Positions 11,779-24,372 of a stretch of 64,000 bases of DNA are shown here, in pieces. The notes under the pieces were generated by a model. That model ran no database searches, had not been told where the DNA came from, and saw only the letters and a list, made by a program, of their open reading frames with translations. The DNA comes from Oasisia sp. SBJ-2009. Lineage: Eukaryota > Annelida > Polychaeta > Sabellida > Siboglinidae. The stretch spans positions 35,724,741-35,788,740 of the forward strand of contig OZ024857.1 of the NCBI GenBank assembly GCA_964017155.1, in the 5' to 3' direction. The first letter of the stretch is position 1, and each line of letters begins with the position of its first letter. The position numbers and the translations under genes are program-made.

Positions 11779-12900
11779 AAGGGAAACTGTCATGTTAAGG
11801 AAACCTGTTACCATGACATCCCTGCTGTTTTGTTGTAGTTTGTCTAATTTTATTTATTTATTGTTATTACTATTGGCACTATCTTAATATTACTACTTTT
11901 CTACCTTTTCTACTACTGTTGTTAGTAATGTTGGCAGCTCTGTTTTTTGTTTTGTTTTCCCTATTCTCTCATCCACTTTGCATGGTCTGTTTTTTAATCT
12001 GTAAAATTGTAATTAATTAAAATTATAGGTGTGGGTGTTCTCTCCAATGTCTTTGGAGGACGGACTTCAGTTGGTTGATTTTTAAATGATTTTTTTTGTA
12101 AAACACCAAAACAATTGTGGATCTGGTAGAACAACAAATTAAATAGTACTAAGTACTCACCCCTCACACAGCGAGACACTGTATACTAAGTATAAGCCTG
12201 TTGATTTGTTTCATACTGGCATATCAGAGAGTCAACTGTTTGAACACATTGTACACAATTAAACAACACTGGCTAACTGATGTCAGTAAATAAATAAGGT
12301 GATACTTATGTAGAAAACTTGGTGCAGTCCTATGTATATACAGGCACTGCAGTGGCTTTCTGCCGTGCTATAGCCTGGCTGTCACCAGCCTGTTTTGACT
12401 TCAAAGTATCATGTGTCAACTGATAGCGACCAAGCCATCTTGTTCTAGTGGGGTGTTCTATTTATATATATGATGTACACACGTACATATACACACACGC
12501 ACACACACGCGTGCATGCGCGTATAATATATAACGATTCTATTTGATTAATACGTTTTAATTCAGTTGTTATCAAAGATAAGAACACATATTTTTCACAC
12601 AAAAACCTTCACCCTTCGAATTGACAAAGACAATATGAACAAAAGGAATTCAAAGCTCATTTCTACATTTAGCATTTTACAGACTTATTTAGCATTTTAC
12701 AAACTCATTTGAAACTACTGATTTAGTTTATTAATAATTTTAAATACCACTTGATTATGTCTATGTAATATTTATTTTATAACACATTATTTATTGATTT
12801 ATTTTTCTCGCTAGATTTATTAGTCTTACATCTGAGAAACTACTGTAATTTTAGATTTAGTGTGATCTTATACTCTCATATACTTATTTATTACATGTTA
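11779..12900. other. AT-rich sequence, no gene seen
   Basis: A low-complexity AT-rich stretch with a short (CA)n near 12480-12510. No coding motif was recognised. Its 3' part may be the 5' region of the following LINE. Confidence 0.4.
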
Positions 12901-13006
12901 TTTATTAAGTTTTGGTGCTGTTGACCCATGCCAAACATTTACATTATTTTAGAACGTCTGGCCACTCTCAGTCACTAATTATGTTATGATACATTAATTT
13001 TATCAC

Positions 13007-16000
13007 TTGAGCAGATTTTGTCAAATGTCACCATTGTTCTCACTGTGTGTTTTATTTTTATCCTGTTCTGCAGCTTCTAGAAGCCATGATTTCACCTTGT
13101 GTAACACACTGGCACAATGGTCGGATGTAATTTCAACACCTTCCAAATACATGACCACACAAGAATCCTTGACATACTTACACAGTCTGCCATGCCTTAA
13201 TCTGTGTTTCAACCGAAAATTACTACCTATACCCCGTTCCAGGCCAACATTTAAATTGGCCTTGATCTTACTGCTAGCGGGAGATGTTAGTCTTAATCCT
13301 GGACCTGTGGTCAGGCATAACATCCGCCTGGCCACCACTAACATTCGTTCAATTCGTGAAAAAACTGCCTCTATCACTGATCTTATAATTTCCAAAACAA
13401 TAGACATTCTCGCTGTGACTGAGACCTGGCTCAGACCGAATGACACAGATGCATGTATTGCCGACATCTCCCCTCCTGGCTATACCTTCCACCATCGACC
13501 ACGTCCAGTTGGACGAGGCGGAGGTGTCGGTTTCCTTATTTCAAAACTATTTAACGTAACCCCGTACACCAGCCCGGACTATACCACATTTGAATCTATT
13601 TGTCTTAACATATCTAATTCGTGCTTCTGTGGGGTTTTCATTTGTATTTATCGCCCTCCAGGTCATCCAGCTAACTTCTTTGAAGAATTCCAGGATCTTT
13701 TGGAAAATGTTGCAACCATGCACACAGAATTTTACATTTTGGGCGATTTTAATCTTCACCTGGATACACCATCTGCAACAACTACCACGTTTAATGATAT
13801 CCTGGCATCATTTGACACAAAACAACATGTCAATTTCCCAACACACATACATGGACATTGGCTTGACATCTTGATAACTCGTTCCTCTTGTAAAAACATT
13901 CAGACACCCACAGTTGTAGATGGCTTATCGGACCATAACACAGTAATTGCAGATCTTAAAGTTCCTTTAGCCCCAGCCGTGTCCAAACACAACATGTTCT
14001 ACAGAGCCATTCACAGTATCAACATTGCATCATTTATGACTGATATAATTACATCCGACCTTGTCACACATCCTAAAGAACATGTATCAGACCTATACAA
14101 ACAGTACCGTCAAATACTGAAGACATTGCTTGACAAACATGCACCCGCTAAATCCAAATCTGTGTCACAAAAGCCGCCAGCTCCTTGGATGACCCCGGAA
14201 ATAATCCAATCTAAACGGCGCCGTCGCTATCTGGAACGTGTTTGGCGTAAATCTCGGTCATCCTTAGACAGGTCACGCTACACACGGCAATGTCATCTAT
14301 GTAACCAACAAATGTCAAAAGCAAAGTCGTATTATTACGAAAACATGGTCGCAAATAACTCCGCTACACCAAAACAACTATTGAAATGCATCAATCAGAT
14401 TTTACACAGGCGGCCTGCTCCTTCTCTACCAACCCAAGCATCAATCAAGTCACTGTGTGTAACTCTTTCTCAAGTCATTTTAAAGACAAAATCAGCCTGA
14501 TACATTCAGCCTTCACAGATCACACCTCAGACACTATAAATGCCGACTCTCCACAACTAAATTCTAAACTCACATCGTTTGAACCAGCCACAACTACTGA
14601 AGTGAAAAAAATAATCATGTCATCCCCAAATAAATCCTGTGATCTTGACCCACTTCCGACCATACTACTGAAAGCATGCCTTGACGTTTTAATTAAACCA
14701 ATAACAGATATAATAAATGCATCACTCTGCTCCGGCTTATTCCCTGAAGACTTTAAATGTGCACATGTAAATCCAATTCTTAAGAAGACAACTCTGTCAA
14801 AAGAAGATCTAAACAGCTACAGGCCTATTTCTAACCTTAGCTTCATTTCCAAAATACTCGAAAAGGTTGTTGCAAATCGACTTACTTCTCACATCAACAT
14901 AAATGGTTTAACCAATGCATCACAGTCTGCGTACAAACAATTTCACTCAACAGAAACTGCTCTTTTAAAAGTACACAATGACATAAACCTTAACATTGAT
15001 AATGGCAAAGTTACTGCACTGACCCTGCTTGACCTATCCGCCGCTTTCGACACCATTGACCACGACATTCTCATTACACGCTTATCAACGTGGTACGGGA
15101 TATCTGGCACAGCCTTGAGCTGGTTTACTTCATACCTTACTGACAGACGGCAAGCCATTAAAATAGGTAACTGCTTCTCAGACATGCTGCCCACCTCTTG
15201 TGGTGTCCCCCAGGGTTCTGTTTTGGGTCCGTTGCTTTTCACTCTGTACACAACACCATTAAGCTCAGTTATCCAGAGTCATAACCTGGATCATCACCTT
15301 TATGCAGATGACACACAAATCTATGTTTCTCTGACCACACCAGATACTTGTCGCTCCCTAAACCAGCTCAGGGATTGTCTCCAAGATGTCTCCCTCTGGA
15401 TGAAAAATAGTAAATTAAAACTAAATGCAGATAAGACTGAATTTCTCATCATTGGTACCTCAACGCAGCGGGCAAAACTCAATGGCTTTTTCCCGACACA
15501 TATTCTGAGTCAGAGTATCACACCAGCCACCTCAGTTTTAAATCTCGGAGTAACGTTTGATGAAAACTTCAATTTCAAAAAACATATCTCGAAAACATGC
15601 CGTTGCTGTTTATACCATATCCGTGATCTTCGCCGTATCCGCCGGTTTTTATCACTTTCCGTTGCTAAAACCATCGCCACAGCTCTAGTAAGCAGCAGAC
15701 TCGACTACTGCAATTCCCTCCTTTACAATACCGCAAACAAGGACATAGCCAAACTTCAGCGTGTCCAAAATTGTTTAGCAAGGGTAGTCACGCGTTCTCC
15801 ACGTTTTTCTCGCTCAGTGCCGCTTCTAAAATCACTGCATTGGCTACCTGTGCACTATCGCATCATTTTCAAAATGTGTACAATAGCCTATCAAGCCCTC
15901 TCATCTACACAACCAGCATATCTAAATTCAATGCTAACTCCAACAAGAAATTCCAGACAGCTACGCTCAACCAGTAGTAACCCTCTTCACATCCCTCGGG

Positions 16001-16149
16001 TGAAAACGAAAGCCGGGACCCGAGCTTTCTCGGTTGCCGCACCAACGGTATGGAATTCGCTTCCTGCCAGTGTTAAATCACAAGGTAATATAGTTTCATT
16101 CCGCCGACATCTAAAAACCTATCTCTTTAATGCTGCCTATCCTCCTTAG
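13007..16149 (+). pseudogene. L2/CR1-like LINE: 2A-like peptide, endonuclease and reverse transcriptase, one frameshift
   Basis: Two overlapping frames (13007-14500, 497 codons; 14386-16149, 587 codons) together make one polyprotein. The frame change lies near 14440. The N-terminus has a hydrophobic, signal-like stretch (residues 9-24), then a 2A-like motif ending at residue 100. An apurinic-like endonuclease follows: TTNIRSI, VTETWLR, YRPPG, GDFNLHL (~13741), DGLSDHNTV (~13918). The reverse transcriptase is complete: NSYRPISNLSF (~14815), LDLSAAFDTIDHDIL (motif A), GVPQGSVLGPLLF (motif B), YADDTQIY (motif C, ~15300). The C-terminal block LHWLPVHYRI (~15835) is typical of the L2/CR1 group. 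All catalytic motifs are present, so apart from the frameshift the copy looks young. The EN-RT region would nick target DNA and prime cDNA synthesis. Confidence 0.9.
13280..13306 (+). other. 2A-like ribosome-skipping motif in the LINE
   Basis: These codons read GDVSLNPGP, preceded by a Leu-rich run (LALILLLA). This fits the 2A core D-V/I-x-x-N-P-G-P, where translation skips the Gly-Pro bond. 2A-like motifs at the front of CR1/L2-type LINE proteins are established in sea urchin and other marine invertebrates. The likely result is separation of a ~99-residue leader from the endonuclease/RT protein. Confidence 0.85.
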
Positions 16150-16293
16150 CCTCCTAGCTTTTCCATCCATCCGTTGACGACTCACGCATTGCTTTCGATT
16201 ATGAGATTGATTAATCCCCTGGTTTTGTCGCGCCACTGAGCTTGATTTTCGAGGATATTGGCGCAAAAGAAGTTACTATTATTATTATTATTA
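16150..16293 (+). repeat. LINE 3' end with (ATT)n tail
   Basis: Untranslated end of the L2/CR1-like element, finishing in TATTGGCGCAAAAGAAGTT and then ACTATTATTATTATTATT. Short tandem tails rather than poly(A) are usual for this group. Confidence 0.75.
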
Positions 16294-16692
16294 TTTGGTT
16301 TGCAAGGGAAGTTTGAATATACGCGATTACACTGTTGAAACCTTTCGTAAAACTACCAGATTTGTCCCGCATTGGTTGCGTCGGCAGGGGTATATACGAC
16401 CATTGTATTACTTTTTCATTTTTTGTTTCGTACGATCTCTACCATCGTGTGAGACTATCACTTCACCATCATTTGTTAGTTGGTTTCTTCGCATCCATCA
16501 TCATTGCACCAATGACGCCCAGATAACCACCGTGACGCACAAACCGGATATCCGGTAATTTCTACAACAACAATTGTATTGTGGCAAGTTATACATCGGT
16601 ACACTCTAACGTCTGATAGCTCCTTATTCTAATGTGACAGTTATCCGTCTAATTTAACTATCTGTATTATATTTACTGAATGGCTAAGTGGA

Positions 16693-16694
16693 GT

Positions 16695-16776
<82 letters not shown>

Positions 16777-16800
16777 TTGCGAGCTTGCGAGCTTGCAAGC
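16693..16800. repeat. (TG)n and (TGCG)n microsatellite
   Basis: A TG run grades into GTGC repeats and then GAGCTTGC repeats. Confidence 0.95.
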
Positions 16801-17007
16801 GTACGTGCTGCTTTTATGATCAAATTATATTTTAAAATGTGATTCATTTAAATAAAAACAAGTTTCTGCAACGAATAATAATATTAAGTGTCGTGACTAA
16901 TCTAGAAATAACGACCACAGCCCACGGTTCCAGCAACTCTGGTGTACTGGTCAGAAACAGAACGGCCACTTTGTTTTCTTGAGTTTCCTAGCGTCTCCTG
17001 GAGTACT

Positions 17008-17105
17008 TGGCGCCACGTGGCGTAGTGGTAGGATAGCGACTACATCGGGCAACCTTCCCACCCACCTAGCGAGGTTGTGATGTACCAAGTGACCGCTTTG
17101 CGCAT
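17008..17105 (+). mobile_element. Possible tRNA-derived SINE head
   Basis: TGGCGTAGTGGTAGGATAGC resembles a pol III A box inside a tRNA-like D arm. GAGGTTGTGATGTACC, about 40 bases later, is a weak B-box match. A full cloverleaf was not obtained. The sequence ends close to a long AT run. A degenerate SINE is more likely than a working tRNA gene. Confidence 0.3.
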
Positions 17106-17200
17106 AATTACGTATGAATATGTACGCGTCTTTACGACAGTGTGGCTGGAAGCTTCCCGGTGAGTTGCCTACATCTAGTGGTAGAGGCGGGTAAGGGCCA

Positions 17201-17312
<112 letters not shown>

Positions 17313-17416
17313 AACAAGTATTAAAACATAAACTGTAACTTGGTTAATCTCTGTTTATTCTTTAATAATGCATGCATTAAAAAAGTCGGTAATCTTGCGT
17401 TGTTTGTCCCAACGTT

Positions 17417-17449
17417 TGTCTGTTATGTCTGTTTCAGACATAACAGACA
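17417..17449. repeat. Perfect hairpin, 15-bp arms
   Basis: TGTCTGTTATGTCTG, a TTT loop, then the exact inverse. No transcript context is visible. It could be a small MITE core or a cruciform-prone site. Confidence 0.85.
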
Positions 17450-18028
17450 CACAACTAACATTTTAAGCTCACAACCACAAAAATACCGCGCTGTTGAGAG
17501 AGAGAAAATGTATTACTCTTTCAAAACATGATGTGATGGTTATATTATTGGTCAACGTCCACTCAGACTGTGAGATAAAAAAAACATAAGCACAGATTAC
17601 CGCTATCGCCAACTTGAGGGTACTCTACCAAAAAAAGTTGATAATTGTATGCCGGCATGACTACTGGTTATCGTACACTCCACTAGATATCGGGTAATCA
17701 TATAATGTTTGTGAATGTTGTCTGACGTCGTTTCTGTATTAAAAACCACCGATGGAAGTTGGATGCACAACACGCGACGCGAACCCTACAGAGACAAGAC
17801 GAATTTGTAGATTCTGGAGGTGAGTTCCCATTGTCAATCGTGACATCCAGTAAATAAACTAACAGTCAGCATTATATCTTATAAATTATTGTTTTACACT
17901 GACATGGGGCATTCGTACGTTTTACTGTAATTAACCCAGTGATCTTTAATTTATACAGAGTTATACGTACAGTGTATCTCATTGGCTTATTTTCCGGTAA
18001 TTGCAATAGATTTTGTGTGTACCAGTGA

Positions 18029-18029
<1 letters not shown>

Positions 18030-18126
<97 letters not shown>

Positions 18127-19019
18127 CACTGTGTGTGACACTGTGTGTGACACTGTGTGTGACACTGTGTGTGACACTGTGTGTGACACTGTGTGTGACA
18201 CTGTGTGTGACACTGTGTGTGACACTGTGTGTGACACTGTGTGTGACACTGTGTGTGTGACACTGTGTGTGACACTGTGTGTGACACTGTGTGTGTGACA
18301 CTGTGTGTGTGACACTGTGTGTGTGACACTGTGTGTGTGACACTGTGTGTGTGACACTGTGTGTGTGACACTGTGTGTGTGACACTGTGTGTGTGACACT
18401 GTGTGTGTGACACTGTGTGTGTGACACTGTGTGTGTGACACTGTGTGTGTGACACTGTGTGTGTGACACTGTGTGTGTGACACTGTGTGTGTGACACTGT
18501 GTGTGTGACACTGTGTGTGTGACACTGTGTGTGTGACACTGTGTGTGTGACACTGTGTGTGTGACACTGTGTGTGACACTGTGTGTGACAATGTGTGTGA
18601 CAATGTGTGTGTGACACTGTGTGTGTGACACTGTGTGTGTGACACTGTGTGTGTGTGACACTGTGTGTGTGACACTGTGTGTGTGTGTGACACTGTGTGT
18701 GTGTGACACTGCGTGTGTGTGTGACACTGTGTGTGTGTGACACTGTGTGTGTGACACTGAGTGTGTGTGACACTGTGTGTGTGACACTGTGTGTGTGTGA
18801 CACTGTGTGTGTGTGACACTGTGTGTGTGTGTGACACTGTGTGTGTGACACTGTGTGTGTGTGACACTGTGTGTGTGTGACACTGTGTGTGTGACACTGT
18901 GTGTGTGACACTGTGTGTGTGACACTGTGTGTGTGACACTGTGTGTGTGACACTGTGTGTGTGACACTGTGTGTGTGACACTGTGTGTGTGACACTGTGT
19001 GTGTGACACTGTGTGTGAC

Positions 19020-19058
<39 letters not shown>

Positions 19059-19155
19059 CACTGTGTGTGACACTGTGTGTGACACTGTGTGTGACACTGT
19101 GTGTGACACTGTGTGTGACACTGTGTGTGACACTGTGTGTGACACTGTGTGTGAC

Positions 19156-19222
<67 letters not shown>

Positions 19223-19621
19223 CACTGTGTGAGTGTGACACTGTGTGTGTGACACTGTGTGTGTGACACTGTGTGTGTGTGACACTGTGTGTGTGACACT
19301 GTGTGTGTGTGACACTGTGTGTGTGTGTGTCACTGTGTGTGTGTGTGACACTGTGTGTGTGACACTGTGTGTGTGTGACACTGTGTGTGTGTGTGTGTGA
19401 CACTGTGTGTGTGACACTGTGTGTGTGACACTGTTTTTGTGACACTGTGTGTGTGACACTGTGTGTGTGTGTGTGTGTGTGTGTGACACTGTGTGTGTGT
19501 GTGACACTGTGTTTGTGTGACACTGTGTGTGTGTGTGACACTGTGTTTGTGTGACACTGTGTGTGTGACACTGTGTGTGTGTGTGACACTGTGTGTGTGT
19601 GTGTGACACTGTGTGTGTGAC

Positions 19622-19666
<45 letters not shown>

Positions 19667-19883
19667 CACTGTGTGTGACACTGTGTGTGACACTGTGTGT
19701 GACACTGTGTGTGACACTGTGTGTGACACTGTGTGTGACACTGTGTGTGACACTGTGTGTGACACTGTGTGTGACACTGTGTGTGACACTGTGTGTGACA
19801 CTGTGTGTGACACTGTGTGTGACACTGTGTGTGACACTGTGTGTGACACTGTGTGTGACACTGTGTGTGACACTGTGTGTGAC

Positions 19884-19914
<31 letters not shown>

Positions 19915-19929
19915 CACTGTGTGTGTGAC

Positions 19930-19964
<35 letters not shown>

Positions 19965-20845
19965 CACTGTGTGTGTGACACTGTGTGTGTGACACTGTGT
20001 GTATGACACTGTGTGTGTGACACTGTGTGTGTGTGACACTGTGTGTGTGTGTGTGACACTGTGTGTGTGTGTGTGTGACACTGTGTGTGTGTGACACTGT
20101 GTGTGTGACACTGTGTGTGTGACACTGTGTTTATGTGACACTGTGTATGTGACACTGTGTGTGTGTGGGTGTGTGTGTGTGTGTGACACTGTGTGTGACA
20201 CTGTGTGTGACACTGTGTGTGACACTGTGTGTGACACTGTGTGTGACACTGTGTGTGACACTGTGTGTGACACTGTGTGTGACACTGTGTGTGACACTGT
20301 GTGTGACACTGTGTGTGACACTGTGTGTGACACTGTGTGTGACACTGTGTGTGACACTGTGTGTGACACTGTGTGTGACACTGTGTGTGACACTGTGTGT
20401 GACACTGTGTGTGACACTGTGTGTGACACTGTGTGTGTGACACTGTGTGTGACACTGTGTGTGACACTGTGTGTGACACTGTGTGTGACACTGTGTGTGA
20501 CACTGTGTGTGACACTGTGTGTGACACTGTGTGTGACACTGTGTGTGACACTGTGTGTGACAATGTGTGTGACACTGTGTGTGACACTGTGTGTGACACT
20601 GTGTGTGACACTGTGTGTGACACTGTGTGTGACACTGTATGTGTGACACTGTATGTGTGACACTGTATGTGTGACACTGTATGTATGACACTGTGTGTGA
20701 CACTGTGTGTGTGACACTGTGTGTGACACTGTGTGTGACACTGTGTGTGTGACACTGTGTGTGTGACACTGTGTGTGACACTGTGTGTGACACTGTGTGT
20801 GTGACACTGTGTGTGTGACACTGTGTGTGACATTGTGTGTGTGAC

Positions 20846-20927
<82 letters not shown>

Positions 20928-20935
20928 CGTATATG
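18030..20935. repeat. GT-rich satellite built from 12- and 14-bp units
   Basis: About 2.9 kb made of GTGTGACACTGT (12 bp) and GTGTGTGACACTGT (14 bp) units, separated by plain GT runs. Homogeneous 12-bp blocks lie at about 18120-18250, 19057-19160, 19664-19890 and 20186-20640. 14-bp blocks lie at about 18250-18580 and 18890-19010, and 19220-19660 is mixed. Because 12 is a multiple of 3, frames of up to ~1000 codons open on both strands. They are repeat artefacts and not genes. The right end is GT followed by a GC run. Confidence 0.95.
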
Positions 20936-21009
20936 TGCTTGTATAAATAAATAAAATAAATACACTTATATACCGCCAAATGTAGTTGAAACTATTCATG
21001 ACGCTTTAC

Positions 21010-21110
21010 ATGTAGTAGTAGTGGTAGTGGTAGTGGTAGTGGTAGTGGTAGTGGTAGTGGTAGTGGTAGTGGTAGTGGTAGTGGTAGTGGTAGTGGTAGT
21101 GGTAGTGGTA
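21010..21110. repeat. (GGTAGT)n microsatellite
   Basis: Starts as TAGTAGTAG and continues as about 15 copies of GGTAGT, just left of the polymerase-bearing element. Confidence 0.95.
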
Positions 21111-21535
21111 GATATCGCTTAATAATAATTATTTAAACATATGACTAAAATGAAAATTCTACATTATGTAAACAGACTAATACAAATGGTAAATCAGCAA
21201 ATAAAATGTATAAGGCTATAATACATAAATCTAAAATGTAATTTAAGAAGGTAGAAGTAAAATATGTTAAAGTCTCTCTAAGAATGATGCAGTCACAAAT
21301 TGTCAGTTTACGTATTGTCACTGCTGCAGTGAAAATATTGTTTAAGAAATAGTGAGTGTAATGCACTCCTAAAAGTCTCCTCGTTGTACTCATAGCGTCC
21401 CACTCATATCAAGCCTTGTGTTTATTGGCTGTTAATTCACGCCATTTCTTCAACACTTCTGGTCATCTCTCTGATACCTTAATGAGCACTTCGTATAGAA
21501 ACGTGCCTCTCTGTCCAGTTGTAGATTAATTCGAT

Positions 21536-21829
21536 ATGAAACGATATTCATGTCGTTTTTGTGGAGTTGTCCATTACAGCTATGCAGAGCTACAACAGCA
21601 CGTACACGATCAACATTCGTCATCGGTCCATCATGTGGCGCCACCAAGTGAGTGCACACCATGTCACGTCAACGAACACGCCTACAGCAAACCACCAGAC
21701 AAGAGGAAGTCCCACCGATGTGTAAAGTGCGGTAGAGATTTCACTAGACGAAATGATTTACAGCGTTACATCAGGATGATATGCTGTAGACGCAAAAAGC
21801 ACGACGACCCACCATTACCCAAGCGATGA
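21536..21829 (+). pseudogene. C2H2 zinc-finger N-terminal part of the polymerase gene
   Basis: 97 codons with two C2H2-like fingers. The first is CRFCGVVHYSYAELQQH followed by H-x4-H spacing. The second is CVKCGRDFTRRNDL, followed by a Tyr where a His is expected and then CC. The basic end is KKHDDPPLPKR and then a stop at 21827. Protein-like sequence continues after the stop in other frames toward the polymerase part, so this is probably the amino end of one long broken gene. Zinc fingers at the front of this polymerase type are my recollection of cnidarian and amphioxus relatives, not a search result. The role would be DNA binding or protein priming; this is inferred. Confidence 0.5.
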
Positions 21830-22498
21830 AAAACACGCGACCGACCGACCCTTACCGAGGAAGATCTGATATATCCACCTGCACGACTTCCGTTCAGTGA
21901 CGATCTATCAACATACTTACTAGACGTCGTCTGAGACGTTCCGAACACGTGTCACGAGAGGTCGTCTTCAAAGCCGATACGATTACTGATTGACAACGTT
22001 GGACAAGGGTGTCTTAGACCCATCGTTGAATATCATGTTTCAAGAACAGGCCAGCGCATTCAAGATCAATCACAGTTACGGATTCGTTCTAAGGAATATG
22101 GGAGATTCAAGTACTATAATTCCTCTTGTAACTGTTGCGGTCGTTACCTGGACGAACCCGTTCTCGTTACCAACAGCAAAGACTATGATGCTTTTCTCGA
22201 AAGCATCCGAGAAACCGACGTCTTGCGGTAGGCCATCAATCAACGTCCAGATTCTCAGTGGGTCTACGAACTCGTCACGAATGTCACGTTCTTCGTCAAT
22301 CATATCATCGATCATCCGATAGGATGTGTGGGCAATGCACTTGCTAGCTAAATCAAGAAAAACATGAACATCATCTCGCTGAACAGAGAACCTCACCATT
22401 CCAAGAAGTACACGGACAACCTGTGTCTTCCGATGTATGGCTCTACATCGTAGCTGCAAAATATATATCACTATATATGTAACCCGCGGTGAAGGCAC

Positions 22499-22562
22499 TC
22501 TATGATCGATACACTCTGTGATCGATACACTCTATGATCGATACACTCTGTGATCGATATAT
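22499..22562. repeat. 16-bp tandem repeat, 4 copies
   Basis: ACTCTRTGATCGATAC repeated four times, alternating A/G at the sixth base, at the place where the polymerase gene lost its middle. Confidence 0.85.
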
Positions 22563-22870
22563 TCACCGAGTTGCAACACATTTTCAAAAGCCGCAATGTG
22601 ACGCATGAATATCTCGATACGCCGAAGAAGACGACGTCATGAAGACTTAAAGGCGCCTGCTTATCGGAAGTTATCGCGAAGATAAGAGCTTACTCGTCAC
22701 ACCTCTGTTGCGATGGTACCTTGAGCACGTACTCGAGGTGACACACGGCTACCAAGTCATCGAACACATACCGGTCGCCTGCTTCCGTCGATTAGGTGAG
22801 GCAGTTTCCTCGGCGCGTCGCGAGGGTTACGTTCACCCGGACAAGTCCATTATCGCGGACACCAACAACT

Positions 22871-23468
22871 AGTCTCGCTTAACCGACTGTCGGTCGGCTG
22901 CGGAACTACGCCGAGAAGACAGTCTGGTACCATTTATGGCTTTTGTTTGGTATCCGCGTGATCTATACAATGCTGCCACCTCACGGACACTGCCGTAATA
23001 TATATTTTATAAACAACTGCAAATGTTTATTTCTATTTATTTTTTGTGTTAATATAAGTTTAATTCTGAATAGTTTTTATAATACAGCATTATTTGATAA
23101 AAAGGTATTCTTATTTAATCGGTATGCTATCCATGTGGGGCTAGACAATGCTGCCACGGATACTGGTTAATCCTGCCGTAATTCTTATTTTATAAACAAC
23201 TTTAAATTTGAAATTTTACTTATTTTTGTGTTAATATAAGTTCAGTGTTGAATACTTTTCATATGATATTATTATCTTGTAAAAGTATATCGTTATTTTA
23301 ATTTTTATTTCCTAGTTGGCCTGAGAGCCAATCAGCGTCTCTACCCTAATCTGGGGTAAGGCTACCCGGATGTAGAAACTTAAACCCATTAATGTCCCAG
23401 GCGGAGTTGAGGGGCTTAAAAGTGCTGCCACCTCACGGAGTCTGGGTAACCGAGGCTAACCAACAACT
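22871..23468. mobile_element. 598-bp insertion in the polymerase gene with a 9-bp direct repeat
   Basis: The 9-mer CCAACAACT flanks the segment (22862-22870 and 23460-23468). Polymerase-like coding sequence stops at the first copy and resumes at the second. The insert is AT-rich and holds related units beginning TGCTGCCAC at 22971, 23149 and 23423, the first two 178 bases apart. No coding capacity was seen. It may be a SINE or non-autonomous element. Confidence 0.65.
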
Positions 23469-24372
23469 TCATGGCTAATACTTCATATGGAAAATGCATT
23501 ACAAACGTCATGCGCCATCGTGAAGTCACCTACTGCACGGAGAAGTAGGCATCGATCATGATTAACGATCGTCGCTTTGGGCTACTCGAGGGCTTCTTCG
23601 TCTTGCAGTACGCCAAACTACGTATGTTACAGTTCTACTATGACTTCATCGCCACGTGCTTGAAACGGCAATTGTGCAAGTACTGCGAAGCCGACACGGA
23701 CAGCGCCTACATGGCATTGGTTGGAGAATCCGTCGATGACCTCGTGACGCCGGAACTACGAGAACATTACTTTCGACACAGGTCCGAATGGCTACCCTCG
23801 GAATGTTGCGACGACCACCAGAACGAGTACGTGCGCTGTCGCCTCACTGGACGTTCGTCGAACGGTAGCGATTCGTGTTGCACTGCACACAAAGCATACG
23901 ACAAGAGGACACCCGGACTCTTCAAAGTCGAATGGACTGTGGATGCCTTCGTAGGCCTTTGCACTAAGACCTACTATTGATCCGGGCCAGCCGACAAGTA
24001 CAGCAATGGCCTGAACATGCATCTCGATATCAAGTCTTCCTAGACGTGTTGACCAGCCGTGTGGGCGGAAGCGGAAACAACCGCGGCTTTCGAGTGAATC
24101 ACCCGTCAGTCATCGCCCAGGAACGCGCAGCCCTGACATACTTCTATGCCAAACGCGTAGTTCACGAGAACGGCATCACCACGCGTCCGGTGAACGTGTG
24201 ACGATCGATCGTTGACTCTGTAAGTCTATGCCGAAAACCGCGGAGTCCTGTAGACGTGCGGTCTCGCGAACCCGGGTGCGAGATTTAGAGACGCTACCTG
24301 ACATCACGCGGGCAGTAAGCGCGATGTAGATTATTGAGACAGACGTCACACCATCGATCATCATAGTCCACC

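Larger units (their letters stand above)
21929..24201 (+). pseudogene. Decayed protein-primed-type DNA polymerase B of a Polinton/adintovirus-like element
   Basis: Pieces in collinear order. 21929-22110 contains FKINHSYGFVLRNMG. 22120-22450 contains RPDSQWVYELVTN, HPIGCVG and KYTDNLCL. 22680-22870 contains VTPLLRWYLEHVLEV. 23469-23560 contains MANTSYGK, the N-S-x-Y-G type motif B. 23558-24201 contains YCEADTDSAYMAL (motif C, DTDS), PELREHYFRH, KRTPGLFK and the C-terminal NNRGFRVNHPS ... YFYAKRVV. Between 22450 and 22680 the expected exonuclease and motif A region is missing. In its place is a 16-bp tandem repeat and little else. At least four stops or frameshifts and a 598-bp insertion (22871-23468) break it. 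Such polymerases replicate linear dsDNA elements of the Polinton/adintovirus sort. No integrase or capsid gene was recognised, so the exact class stays open. Confidence 0.6.

Noticed and set aside
17008..17105. A functional tRNA gene
   Set aside because: An A-box-like part is present, but no acceptor stem or full cloverleaf could be formed; kept only as a possible SINE head.
18030..20935. CRISPR-like array
   Set aside because: Repeats are contiguous with no unique spacers, and the genome is eukaryotic.
17872..20999. Minus-strand frames of 475, 992 and 1006 codons rich in His, Thr, Ser and Val
   Set aside because: They are translations of the 12/14-bp GT satellite. Composition, multiple parallel open frames and the lack of any other sequence show a repeat artefact.
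23558..23980. The polymerase C-terminal frame as a stand-alone 140-codon gene
   Set aside because: It begins and ends inside a conserved polymerase domain; neighbouring frames carry the rest, so it is a fragment.
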